Part shown: piece after piece, positions 22,386 to 36,300 of the stretch | Layout: every line of letters begins with the position of its first letter | How positions within the stretch are numbered: position 1 is the first letter of the stretch | Assembly: GCA_002633005.1 (NCBI GenBank) | Contig: NMRA01000111.1 | Span: 87,855-151,854, forward strand | Source of the DNA: Phoronis australis | Lineage: Eukaryota; Phoronida; Phoronidae | Length of the DNA stretch: 64,000 bases | Reading direction: 5' to 3' | Notes under the pieces: model-generated | Databases searched by the model: none | What the model saw: only the letters and a program-made list of their open reading frames with translations | What the model was told of the DNA's origin: nothing | Program-made: the position numbers and the translations under genes

Positions 22386-24089
22386 GTGAGTGTTGTCTAT
22401 TCTTAGTTAGTGAACAAACCGTTAAACAGGGTTGGAAGTCCATACATTGAAAGTCTAGACTTTATTCATCACTCAAATTTCATGTCAAATATTAACCTGC
22501 ACACTTCGAAATTAAATCTCTTGCTTACATTCATCTGCATAAGTAATATAGTGGATATAACTACTCGCAATTTATCAAGCTCTTCAATTGAACTTATTCA
22601 CTTGAAGATTCGCCTTTTTAATATTCGCTTGGCACTCTGTTGTTTTCATTTTTACTTAGCGGAGAATTTGTGAACTAAAGCATTCACTAAGCTCACTAGC
22701 TGGCATTTGGGTCAGTACATAGATGTCATTAGGTAAAAAACTGAGAGTATAAAATGGCAGACAATGTGATTCGCCGTTGTTAAAGAATGGTAAAAAGAGG
22801 GGACGTTTAACCAGGTAAGACGGGTGAAATAAAATGCAACACAAAATGAATGCATTAAAAACTAACTCCTTGATTAAGCTTGGTTTCTGGTGTGAGAACA
22901 ACACCATTAATCGGTTATTCTGCTGTTCTCTTTATGGTCCTATCATGTGTTAACTTTGAGTGCCATGAAATATTAGAACGCCATCTGTGGGCCTATTCCT
23001 GTTGTCTCCAATTTTTCAATCTGCTGTTTTGTTATCACAAGGTTGTGCACAGTTCACAACATATAACCAGAACTGGTTGCACCTTATTAGAAATCTTGAG
23101 TATGTTATTATCAGCAAACCGAAATTCTGACCAAATTGTGCTTCGGCATAGTTGTCACTACCTCCTGAAACGCGTCGCTTTACGAAACCCAAAAAAGTTG
23201 AGCAATTGGCACCCACACATGTTGTGCATATTGTTTTAAAATTGAAATCGGAGTTAAAAGTACTTTCGCACATTCTGGCGTGCTACATTTTGATCTGTTT
23301 TGTTGTGAAAGGACCGCAAATAGAGATGTAATGAACTGGAAAAGTGAGCTTCGCTTAAATTGCCAAATTTTTACCCCATCAATTCCTAGCTTTGTTTTAA
23401 CGTTCAGTCATCCGCAGCTTAGTAGTGATGTTGTTTGGTGGTGGCCAATCTCATTTGATCGTACATCGAATTTCCACACTGTACTCTGTTCCCTATATTT
23501 TAACTGAGAATTAACAATTTAGTTGTCTTTGAGATAATCAGTGAATCAGGCACGTGAATGCATTTTCTTTTGAAGTTTGTTTCTTGTGATATTCAAGACT
23601 TGAAACCTTAGAACGAATTTTTATTTTCGCTTTGTCGAATTTCTGTCTAGAATCAATAAAAAGATTGTTGCTGCTACCATCGGTACCATTAACTTGTTCA
23701 CACTGTGATTTTCTTCATTACAACCATGTGCACCCATGAATTTTGCAACCTAACTGTTGGATTCCAATGTACAGACAAAAAGGTTGTCAGATTTTGAGTC
23801 GCGTTATTTGATCACAGATGTCTTTTATGTTGATATGTGATGACTTAGATTTCATGAGCTGAGAAACACCTTTCGTTCATTTCAGTGCAACTTGTTGGGA
23901 TCTGGTTAAAGAGATATGCCAGGCAATTTTTATCTTATCCTATATTTGCTTCCGAGGTCTTATTTTAAGTTGGTATGGTTTTAAAATGTTTTGCAAGTGT
24001 CACTTTCCTTGGACAAAAGTTTTCGGCTTAAAGAAATCAGAAACTTCTTTTTCGTCAGTTTGAGTGCTTGAAGTTGAAACTCAGTCGAA

Positions 24090-24357
24090 GAGATTATGTT
24101 GAGATACTCGCATTCATACTGTAGTATCAATAGTATTATGCATTGTCTTGTAGGAAGAGATGATGTGGAGATACTCTCATTCATACTGTAGTATCAACAG
24201 TATTATACATTGTCTTGTAGGAAGAGATTATGTCGAGATACTCTCATTCATACTGTAGTATCAACAGTATTATACATTGTCTTGTAGGAAGAGATTATGT
24301 CGAGATACTCTCATTCATACTGTAGTATCAACAGTATTATGCATTGTATTGTAGGAA
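24090..24357 (+). repeat. 67-bp minisatellite ending in the POR exon acceptor
   Basis: Four units (24090, 24157, 24224, 24291), each ending ATTGTCTTGTAGGAA. In the last unit this is the acceptor of the POR start-codon exon (ATTGTATTGTAG|GAAGACATG). Identity between units 2 to 4 is very high. Confidence 0.9.
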
Positions 24358-24360
24358 GAC

Positions 24361-27300
24361 ATGACAAGTGAAGCTGAGGCTGCAGAAGGTGCACCTGAGG
24401 CATTCCTAAGCACCCTGGATATCTTTATATTGGGAGCTCTCATTGGCTTCATTTTTTACTGGTTGTTCATCAGAAACAAAAAGCAGGAACCAGTTGCCAT
24501 TAAGAAACTCACAGTAGTCAAGTAAGTGAAACATGGTAGTCTGATGCAAAAGTGGACAGTTTTGATAGGAGCTTGCGTGAACATGTACAATTTTTCAACT
24601 CTTCTGCTTTGAGAGCTTTTTAGAAATGTACAATTCATTTCTTTTGTCATAATGCGTCAGTAAATAGAATTTCCAAAATAGTTTCAAAATTAAGCCGTTA
24701 ATTTTAAAATTTATTCATTGAGAAAACAATTGAACTAATGTTAGCAAGAAGTGTTTAACAAAACTTCAAAAAATATATATCAAGTCTTGGCCATCCATCT
24801 AAATCATTAATCCTAACATTATACTTTCATGAAACTATTCCGATTACTATGCACACACACGAAATGCACATTGAATTCATTAAAAAATTAATATTCTTTA
24901 GCATGTTGATTTTTGTTTTGGTATTTTAATATGATGCAATTCGCAAATGCATTTTAGAAAAAAATATGCATCTTCTATTAATAATATCTTGGAATTTGCA
25001 TTCTTTTCTATTTTGACTTTGAATGAAAAGTCACATACACAATACTCAGTTGCATTTAGATTGTGTTGAAATTGATACATCAGCATGCCTGTGATAGCTC
25101 CACTTGAAAAATATTCACTTTCAGCATAATACTGCTAGACGGTAAATTAATTAACAAAGTAGTTGTTTAGTTCAGTGGCAGGTCGAGATTCGTTTTAGGC
25201 AATTTTTCTTATATTTCAAGATTTTTTTTGATTTATTCAAGAATGTTTAATTACAAACCTGCTCATTTTGAGTTTTCATTCTGTAAATTGTCCTATACAG
25301 CTTATTAGTACCTACTGCAGCCAGAGTCTTGGATTTTTATCATTTTTTGTAACTTAATATGGCGCAACAATGAAATCTTATCTCATTAAATAAATAGTTT
25401 TAGTGTTTCTTGGGTATGTGGTCTGTCATGTGACTGTACATATTTCTGTAATGCCAGTTCTTGATTTAGACTCCAGTACTTAGTAATGACTTGCATTCTA
25501 ATTATTTTATTGTTTGTTGCCTTTCTTAGACCTCCAGTTGCCACTTCAGGATTTGATTCAAGTTTTATAAACAAAATGAAACACTCTGTAAGTATCACCT
25601 AGCTTATCAGTGCATTAGAAACTTATGAAAATGTATGGTTCACTATGTACTTTGTGGTCTAGAGTGATGTTGTATAATTCATTTCTGTCAGAGTTCCGAG
25701 GCACTGTCTTGTGTTGCTTTACCGTTAGCCAAACTCCGGTCTATCGAAACTCCATCTCTGCTCCCTTTAACTTTTCCACTCACTCGTCTCTGCTAGCAAC
25801 ACTGGAGTTACCACTGGTTCTCTGGATTTAACAAAAGATGGTGAAGTTGATGTGCTCTCTACATTAAAGTTAATGTTTTGCATATTACTACCTCCTGTGA
25901 TTACTACCTTAGGAGGGAAGTTTATCTTTCCCGTTGCAGGGTAGTTGTGTAATTCTGCATTTGAATCCACCTATTTTGGGAGGTGTTTTGATGGCTGCAT
26001 CAGGGAGTTATGCTTTCTTACTAACCAGAACGCGTCAAAACAAGAGTTGCATCATTAAGGGGAAAGCGACATTAGTCCTTGAAATTTCTGCATTCTGGTG
26101 ATATGTGATTGTTTTGGTCATATAATTTCCTGAAACTTGATTGGGCAAGGTCATTTTTACTAATTACTGCTCGTGAGAAAAGAATAACTTTGTAAAAAAA
26201 GTTGTTGTGTTTCCTGAGAAAGAAGCGTATTCCTAAGAAAATAATTGTGGTGCATGAGAAAGGAATTGTGGTTCTTGAGGAAAGAACGGGAAAAGGATAC
26301 TGTTGGTGAGAATGTTTGTGTGGCTCGTGATTGAGGAAGACTTGTCACTCGTGATGCGTAACACCATTTCTAAAATCTATTAATCTGTTTACACCAACCT
26401 CCAGCCTGTTGGTACGTTTTGGTTAGTGACTTCTCTGCTCATATTCAGGTGTTACAGTCTTCTTAGAACAAGCATGTATGTATGGTACACTCGTGGTGGT
26501 CGATGATGAGCTCTTTTTACTTTTCAATTGAGTTAGTCAGAGACCTTTGTTTATTTATTATTTATTTATCAATGTAATATTTACAATGAGGGTTGCCCCA
26601 TCAGTTCACACTGCTTTCCATGAGGGTCCTCAGAGACCTTTAGACTGTCATTTCAGTACTCTCACCAATATACTACCAAGTCATCCATTGCTTTTAATCA
26701 AAGGTGCTGTCAACTTACGTCCTGTTAAAAAGCTATTAACAAAGCCCCTTACCATTCTAAAACTGCTCTAACAAAGCCCCTTACCATTCTAAAACTGCTC
26801 TAACAAAGCCCCTTACCATTCTAAAACTGCTCTAATAAAGCCCCTTGCCATTCTAAAACTGCTCTAACAAAGCCCCTTACCATTCTAAAACTGCTCTAAC
26901 AAAGCCCCTTACCATTCTAAAACTGCTCTCAACATTAACCTTACTCAGATTAGCAATTCTCAAATTTTCTGACTGAGGGTTGAATCTACATTATTGTGTA
27001 AAAGCAAATTTATTCCTATTTAACTTTTGTTTAACTTTTTTAGTAAGACATTACTTTCCTTATTTCATACGAGCAAGTATTTAGTTTTGAGTGTCTGTAT
27101 GAATTGGAATGTTTTGATGTTTTTAGGGAAGGAACGTTGTGATATTCTATGGTTCACAAACAGGAACTGCGGAAGAGTTTGCAGGTCGCCTCAGCAAAGA
27201 CTGTGTTAGGTACGGGATGAAAGGAATGATAGCTGATCCAGAAGAATGCGAAATGGTTAGTGCTAGTAGACTGTGAAATTGTGTGGTAGTTTTTATTCCA

Positions 27301-30300
27301 AGCCAAGTTTTAATTATTTAAAAGCGTTGCTGGAGATTAGTGGGTCTGCTGTGTCAAAGGACAGACTCCAGGATACAGCTGAATTGTAGGCATGAGATTA
27401 TGAACATGATGCTATGTTATGTGTAAATTACAACACTACACTCCAAAAAAGTTGTAATTTTCTCAAACACTTGTGCTATGAACCCACCGTCTGTTTAAAG
27501 AAGCAATTGGATTTACACCACTTGCAATTAAAAATTGGTCTCAATTAGTTCTCTTAAATAGTAAGTGATTTCTGGACTTTGGAACAACAGACACTTGGTT
27601 GTAGCTTGAGATCATGATCAGTACATAAAGTGACTGGCCAGGTGTGCTTTAGATCATCATCAGTGCACAAATTGATCTGCCAGATCAAGCTAACTTGTTG
27701 ATGCTGGTCTCAAGCAATAACAAGTTACCCCTTCTTCCCAACTTTTTGAATTCACTTTGAATCTATTAGGAACTATTGTAAGGCCAATTTTATTTCAGGT
27801 GGTCCAAAACTTATTTAGTATTTGCAAGTTGCTCACACCTTTAATGATGATTATAATAAAGAGTGAGCTGTGCAAAAGCCTTGGCTATGGATACGCTTGC
27901 AACTTTTGATAATACAGTCCAGATATTGTTCCTTGACCTATTGTAACTCTCTGCTCGTGGGCTAGAGGCCTTCGAGTTCTTTTCTTGGAAGTGACAAAAA
28001 TTGTCATATTCTCCCACTTCATAGTTGCTGAATAAAGATTTAGTCAAATAATATGAGCCCATCACAGTCCACAAATAGTCAAATGGAAATTATCTCAGTA
28101 ACTAACAGTTATGTGCATGTTCTCAGAGACAGTGTCCTTTTCTCAAGTGAGATTTAACTGTTTTTCAGAAATGTTTTTGTGGAGCCAAAGACCAAATTTT
28201 TGTCTTAAGTCCAAATTCACTTTTCATGAAACAAACCTCAGATATTAGACCTACACCTGTTGTGACTCACTGCTGGTTGGCTGGAGGACTTTGTATTTTT
28301 TCGTTACTGAGTCTTGTGAGCTGATAAGTCATGATTTCTTATCAGTTATCATTGCAAAAGGCAGCTTTAATACTATGCAATAACACTCTGGTCTCCTTAA
28401 TGTTTACTCATTCTTATAAGCAATGTGAATGAAGAAGCATATTTGTGAAAACAACCCTGTGAACTAAGCTTTAGGTGAATGCTGTTGATTTCCTTAATTT
28501 TGTTCGTAGTTAGAACCTTCTAATAAAACACATGCACAGCACTAGCAATATTTCCAAAATTGCCTTCATTTGTTCATCACTGTCTCTTTCTGTATTTATA
28601 ATTAGATGACATAGAGTTCTTACAGATGTGACAACCAAGCACATGGTCATTTGTTTCGCCCCTAGTGACATCTGTGTTCAGATCATCCAACAGAGTCTTA
28701 CGTCCATCCATGCAGCATAGCACAATGATGGGTCTCACAGTTTATCATTGTCTCCTATATAGGAGGAACTGTCTCAGCTGTCCGAGATCGAGAATTCCCT
28801 GGCTATATTTTGCATGGCCACCTATGGTGAAGGTGATCCTACGGACAACTCCCAGGAGTTCTATGAGTGGCTACAGGCGGGTGATGGTGAACTTGAAGGT
28901 GTCAAATATGCCGTAAGACTATTGAATTATTTAGAGCAATAAATACATTTATGCATTTTGGGTTTTAGTAACGTGTGTTATTCAATTTATTGTTGATCAG
29001 TGTTTAGATTTGAACACATTTTCCAGATGATGCCGATTTTATATTATGGCGGACACAAATTCTCTGTACACATGAACCAGTCTGCTTCCACTTCTTGTAA
29101 CCGAAAATAAGCTCTTATTTGCCAACTGGATTTGATTTTTTATCATGTCTCCACATGAATGTCACACCAATTCCAGACCTCAGAAACATGATTTTCCCAA
29201 ACAAATTTGAATTGTGCACTAATTCATTTATTCATTTGGATTACTTAACTGACTTTTATGAATATGTAATTCTTAAACCGGTGTGGAAATGTAGATCACA
29301 AACAGACCATACTTAAAGATGTTTGCGATTTAATTGACTTTGTTCTTTTACTGAAATTGTTACACAACCGTGAAACTTGTGTTTAGCTTGTTGTTAATAG
29401 CCCATCAAAGAAAAAAGTTTTATTTTATTTTCTTGGAACTTAAACTTGTGTAAAATAAATAAAACAAATGATGAACCATATTTAAATAATTTTTGATTGT
29501 GTTGTTAACAATGTTAAATTGCCTATTTCATGTTCATAATGACTGTAAGTCCCATTTGCAGTGTGATGATTGGTTCTGTAGTGTTGGTTATCTGGATTTA
29601 TCTCCTCTGTAGGTGTTTTCCCTTGGTAATAAAACATATGAACACTACAATGCGATGGGCCGGTATGTGGACAAGAGACTGGAAGAGTTGGGAGCTACTA
29701 GAGTCTGTGAAGCCGGGGAGGGAGATGACGATGCAAAGTAAGTCAACTATAATGCAAAGTAGGTCAATGTTAATGCAAAGTAGGTTAATGAGGATTCAAA
29801 GTAGATCATTGCTGACGTGAAGTAGGTCAAGTGTGGTGGAAAATAGGGTCAACAATTATGTAAAGTAGGTCAACACTGATGCAATGTAGGTTGAGGATGG
29901 AGAAAAGTTGGTTAGTGGCTGAGATGTAGGAGATTGAGGATGACTTCAGGTTGTCATCTAAATAGGTAAGTGGGGCTGCCAACTGTTACAAAGTGTATAC
30001 TTTTAGGGTACACAAAATCGCTATGCTCAAAGTTTAAACTGTTAAAGGTTTTTAAAGTTCGTGTGTGGAGGATTGAGTACAGGTTATAAATACAACCAGG
30101 CATTGGTTAATGAAGTATTGTGAAGTCCAATCTCTATTTCCAGTATTGAAGAAGATTTCTTGAGCTGGAGGGAAAAGTTTTGGCCAACTGTCTGTGAATT
30201 CTATGGTGTGCAACCCATTGGAGATGAAGTCAGGTACCGTTAGATGTCTGGCTTGGAGATTTAAGGTTCCAAAAATGTACCTGGATGATTAGTTCTTCAA

Positions 30301-33300
30301 TTTTCAACTGGTTTACACTGGTTATGACTGTTCATAGATTGGAAGGTAGTCCTCTCTTCAAATATCTAATGTGATAATCATTAAGTCATTCAAACAAATC
30401 TTTCAGACCAGCATATTCTTCCAACTTGCCTTTACGTGCAGTTTTCAGTCCAAACATAGTTTTAACACAATCTCTATGTTTTGAAACCAATAAAAGTTGA
30501 CAAAAGAGGGTTAAACTGTTAGCTTTAAATCTATGATACAAAATGGAGAAGTCGAAAGACGGTTGAGAAGTGTGAGAGTTAAATTTTGATTTCCTTTGTG
30601 TTTACAGCATGAGGCAATACAACCTCACTGTCCACGATGAGATTGAAAAAAGTCGAGTATTCACAGGTGAACCAGCAAGACTTGGCTCATACAAGTTACA
30701 GAAACCGTACGTATCTGTTGTTCCTGCGCTCTGCTTACGTACTAATGTTAGATCGTCTGCTCCTAAGTTTTGGTTGATATGATTGCATGACCAATGGAAG
30801 TGCTGATCTGTTGGATGGTAAAATCGTTAGAGTATACTGACGCATTCAACTTTATAATTAAACTTTTCTCCCCCTCCTTTATATTGCTCTTAAGCACATT
30901 TCCAACATTTGATGACATAACTGTAACAGAGCAGTCTCCAGTGAACAAAAAATATGTGTTTCACCTTCAGTTCAGTTACACAATGATAACGCTCAATTCC
31001 ATATAGGCAAAGGAAGGAAACACGATAACGCTCAATTCCATATAGGCAAAGGAAGGAAACACGATAACGCTCAATTCCATATAGGCAAAGGAAGGAAACA
31101 CGATAACGCTCAATTCCATATAGGCAAAGGAAGGAAACACGATAACGCTCAATTCCATGTAGGCAAAGGAAGGAAACACGATAACGCTCAATTCCATATA
31201 GGCAAAGGAAGGAAACACACCTTCTCCGAAGCCTGTCGCTAGCGAAGTGTCCGACACACAGTCGCGCCCGCATGCCCACGTAACATAGATGCACTGAGAC
31301 GCAACAAAGACATTAGCATAAGGATAAATGAACAACAACAACTAAATAAGCATAACAATAAACGTACAGTTAATAATGTCTCATCACATAACTTCCAACA
31401 TTCATGCCTAAACTTGTATTGTTTTTGATATGGGCGTAGAATATGTCTTCAGTTTACATGTTTTCAAAACTGTTGTTTATGATTGTAGGCCTTATGATGC
31501 TAAGAATCCTTTCATGGCTCCAGTGTTGATCAACAAAGAACTCCATAAGGATGGTGACAGGTCATGTATGCACATTGAACTGGACATCTCAGGGTCAAAG
31601 ATCAGGTGAGAGGTCATCACCCAACTAGAGGCTTACCATACCTGTGTGGTTAATTGGATAATAGGCACATACAATGAAAATGAAATGGAAATATTCAAAC
31701 TGCAAATACATAATATTACTGATGATTAAATAAGAACATGCTTTTTACCAGAGCGACACCAAAAATTGGTTGGTCTATGCAACAATAAATATATCATGCA
31801 AGGAATGAATGGTACCTAGTATAAAATTACTATATATTGTTATTGTTATTACAATAGAAAATAATGTAATATAAGACGGTGTAATGTGAGTGAGGCAAAT
31901 ACACGGAGGTGAGACTGACATGGGCAAGGTGAAGTGACATGAAAGATGATCAATGAAGGAGGAAATAATGAAGTTAAAAGTTATGCTAATTTAGCCTATA
32001 GAATTGAACTAGAAAATTCTTTAGCTTGATACGGTCACTTTGAACATTCAGGTGGAATACATAGAGAACCTGTAAGATGTAAACTTTTGGAAGGGCTGGT
32101 CAGTCGTGATATTTTCAAGTGACTTGCTCGATACCTTAGTTACCATGCTGCGTGGGCCCACGTTTTTGTATCTTAAAACTAGTTCACAGTATTAATTCCT
32201 TCCGTTACCATAGACTTATCAAGTAATCGAGTATCTGTTCAATTTGTTAGTTTATCCGACTACAATTTTTTTGTCCACTTGTCGTTTAAGTACAACAGAA
32301 TCTCCCTCTCAGTAGAGTTTAGTTCTGCAATAGTTCTGTACCAAAAGGAGGGAACAAATGCTGTGTAATCACGGTCTATAGGTTAGACCTGTGCCCACGG
32401 TAGAGGGCTTTGAAAATCTGTTCTTCTACTTGAACGGTATCTTCCATCTGATTTTTAAGGTCATGTAGGCCCCTAGAAAAATGTCAAAATACTACGCTGT
32501 GTGCACTGTTCTCAAAAACTCTGCTTGGAATCGTTTTAAAATGTTCCTCTTTTGCATGAAGGTCTACCATTGGACTGATCACCTGGAACCATTTTGTGCT
32601 TCATTAATATATAGTTAAAACCGAGCTGAGGAGCTAGAGACCTGACTCAAGGGTCTGGCAGTGTGTCTTAGTGGGACACTAATCCACGACCTTGTGTAAA
32701 GGGAGCAGCCACCAGTCTCACTCAGCCATACTGCCTCCTCTTGATCTCTAAATATGGTCCTACATAACTTAAATGTCAATGTTTCAGATATGATGCTGGT
32801 GACCACGTGGCAGTATACCCCATCAATGATGCCGTGTTAGTTGACTATATAGGTCAACGGTTAAAGATCGACTTGGATCAGGTGGTTACCCTGACAAACA
32901 TAGATGGTAAGACAGACATTTTACTTTTTAGTTGACAAAACATATGCCTGCATACACATCACATTGGGGATTGATGTGTCTCAAGTGCCCTGAGCTGTCT
33001 CATCAAGCAAACTGACGTGTCCCATTCAAAATGACATAATAAGCCGTATATAACATTTGTAGTTTTTTACCCGTCGCATAATTGGTTTGATCAACTATTA
33101 CTGATTATGGCTTAAAGATTACAGTTCTTCGTCATAGCTGTAAAAATTGTAACATAACCATGAGTGTACTTATTGGTTTAAGTACTTCGGTCAGCATGAA
33201 GATCGCTGCGTTCATTCTCCTTTACAGAGGAGGCCAGTAAGAAGCACCCATTCCCGTGTCCATCTACTTACCGTACCATCCTGTCGCACTACATTGACAT

Positions 33301-36300
33301 CACCCACCCACCGAGGACTCATGTGTTGAAAGAGCTGGCTGAGTATTGTAGTGAAGAGAATGACAAACAGTTTCTTCAGAGTATGGCTGCTGCTACAACT
33401 GAGGCTAAGGTGAGGCAGACGCTCAAACTTATTTACTTAGGCCAAACAAAGCTCCATAATTGTTTCTGGTCTGTGTATGTTTAAAAATTGAATTTTTTCT
33501 AGTGTTCATGTTTTAAAAGTGATAAAGTTACCGGATACCAGATGAAATTGGTGGGGTCCTTCTTTTTTCACACTGTGAGTTGCAGATTTCTAAATTAAGT
33601 GGGTGCAAATCAGAACCAGTTCCGCTGTTTTTGTTCTTAGTTATAGCAGTTAAATGCTTAAGTGTTATATCTTTGACCAAACACTAGATGGAGTTATTAG
33701 AGCTTAGTGAATTTTTTAATATTCTTAAGGTTATGTAGGAACTTTATTGACTTGTCAGTATATTTAACCAATTATGTACAAAAAATAGATTTTAACTCTA
33801 AAGCTGCTATATATTTTCTTAAACTAGAAAGCCTATATAATTCCACTGTTGTGTTTGTACCAATCTGCTTTTAATTGGGCCACGTGACCATGTCTTTTTA
33901 GTAAAATTTACAAAAAGAAATGTAAATTCGTAGCAAAACAATGGTATCAGTAACATGTCCAAATTTCGTTAAATATAAATGTTCAAAAGTAAATCTCAAA
34001 AACACTTAAAGTTTTCTAAATAATCATTTTTATGTGCCTGCATAATTATATGTGGACGCATTATGCCATCATCCCCGTCCATCCGGCGTCCGTCTGGCAT
34101 CGGTTCAACGTCTGCTGCTCTATCTCCAAAACCCCTTGACGTGTGTTCATGAAATTTTCCACACAGGTTAACTCCATGGATGGGTCGATGTGAGCGAACG
34201 TTCGGATGGATACGACTCAGGGCTTGGAATTTTCCGCGGAAACGCGGATTTCCGCTTTTTTCAAATGTTCTTTCCGCGCATTTTATTATATTTCCGCGTA
34301 AAAAATATCAGATTTGATATAAAATTTCTGCAGCAAATTCCTTTCTTACCGCGGCGTTGCCGACGACGTTCACCTCGAAAAGTGGAAGTTGCTCTTTATG
34401 TTTTGGAGGAACGTAAATTGTCAACATTGCCGGGGCATCTGGGATAGCGTGGTGGGATTTTCAATGGCGTCCCGTGTGATTGTAAACCGCGGTGACAAAT
34501 ACTACGGCTCTGCAGCCAAAAATGTGTGGGGGTCGGAGTGGATGGACGAGGGTAGCGCGCTTGTTTTGGGCCGTAAAAGTTTCCGCGTTTTTTGTCATTG
34601 GTCATTCCAAGCCCTGACGACTACCGGTGTGTCCCTTTCTATTTTTTACGTTTACCTCTTTATCTCGGATTTTCATGAAACTTGGCATGTAGGCTTCTAT
34701 TAGTGGGATGACGCTATCCTCCTGTTTTCAGATGGATTCGAGGTATTTTGCGCCACCTAGTGGCCATTTTTACTGTTTTCGAGTCTGTTTTTTGGCATCC
34801 TCCCCTCTATCAACCAAACCGCTCTAAGGATGATTGTGCAATTGGCATGTATGTTCTTAATATGAAGAGGACTGCTGACGATTTTCCGAAGACTTCGACT
34901 ACTGTGGTGCCTCCTAGTGGCAGTTTTGTTTTTTTGTACGCATGGCTGTATCTCTTAAATCTTCTGCAGTGTATTTACTAAATTTAGAAAGTGTAATATA
35001 TGAAATTAACAACGGACGACGACGACGACTTTTGGATGAATCCGACTATCGGTGTGCCACCTAGTGGCGATTACCTCTGTATGTTCAAAGGTCCTATATG
35101 GATTTTCGTAAAATTTGGAATATAGGCATCTATTGGTGAGATGATGCTATCCTCTCGTTTTTGGATGTATTTGAGGTATTTTGCACCACCTAGTGGGCAT
35201 TTTTGCTGTTTTTGAGTCTATTTTTGCGTCCACCCCTCTATCAACCAAACCACTCTAAGAATGATTTTGAAAATTGGTGTATATGTTCTCAGTGTGAAGA
35301 ATACTGTTGACGATGATGACTTCCACTACTGTCGCGCCTCCTAGTGGCAGTTTTGTTTTTTTTTGCGCTCATAGCTGTATCTCCTAAACCCATTGCAGGA
35401 TCTTTATTAAAATTAGTAAGTGTACTTATATGAAGTTAACAGCAGATGCTGACGACTTTCAGACATATCTGACGAACGTTGCGCCCCCGTTTTCCTTTTG
35501 TTTCCTTGAAGTTCCTTGATTTTTATGAATAGCTTTCTGTTAAAGAAGTGGTAGCTTGTTCCGATTTTCGGATGAATTTGACGTATTTTGTGCCATCTAG
35601 TGGCCATTTTTATGATACAAATAAACAACCCTAGAAGCACATTGTTTGCGGTTCGTGGGTGCATTTCAATGCTCCGCGTTGCTGTTGTGTTTTAGCTTTA
35701 CACAACTTTTGAGTGTTTTCATAGAAGTCCTATTTTTGATAGCCCCTCATGCAAAAGTGGAAACTTTTAAAACAATTCCTAAACAATTCATAACAGCATT
35801 TTGGAGAACTGTGGACAGTGCATGGTATCTTGAAAGTTTCATTGAATCTGATCAGCCCTTTCTGACATACGATGTTCCAAAGTTTGCCAAATTTTGCAGT
35901 TATTCAAGCATCCTACATAACCTTGAAATAAGATTAAAGTCAACTAAACGAAACTAAACTTACTGCGCCATTGATTAGAATTATTACTACAATAGCTTAT
36001 CTTAACAACTTTTATCTTTGTAGCACTTGTACAGTGAGTGGGTGGTGAAAGACCATCGTAATATCACAGCCGTCTTAGAGGACATTAAGTCATTAAACCC
36101 ACCGTTGGACCATGTCATTGAGCTTTTACCCAAGTTACAACCCCGATATTACTCTATATCCTCCTCTCCAAAGGTAATGCAGAATTTGAGCTCATTTTCT
36201 TCAGTCAGTGTTGAATTATTGCAGAAATTAGTGTCTGGAATGATACTGTAAAGGTTTTCTTATCTGGGCAGTTGCCTGTTGTTGTCTTCATTATGTTCCA

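Noticed and set aside
30890-31341. Two overlapping minus-strand open frames of over 120 codons
   Set aside because: Produced by the 39-bp minisatellite, whose length is a multiple of three; no other coding signal.
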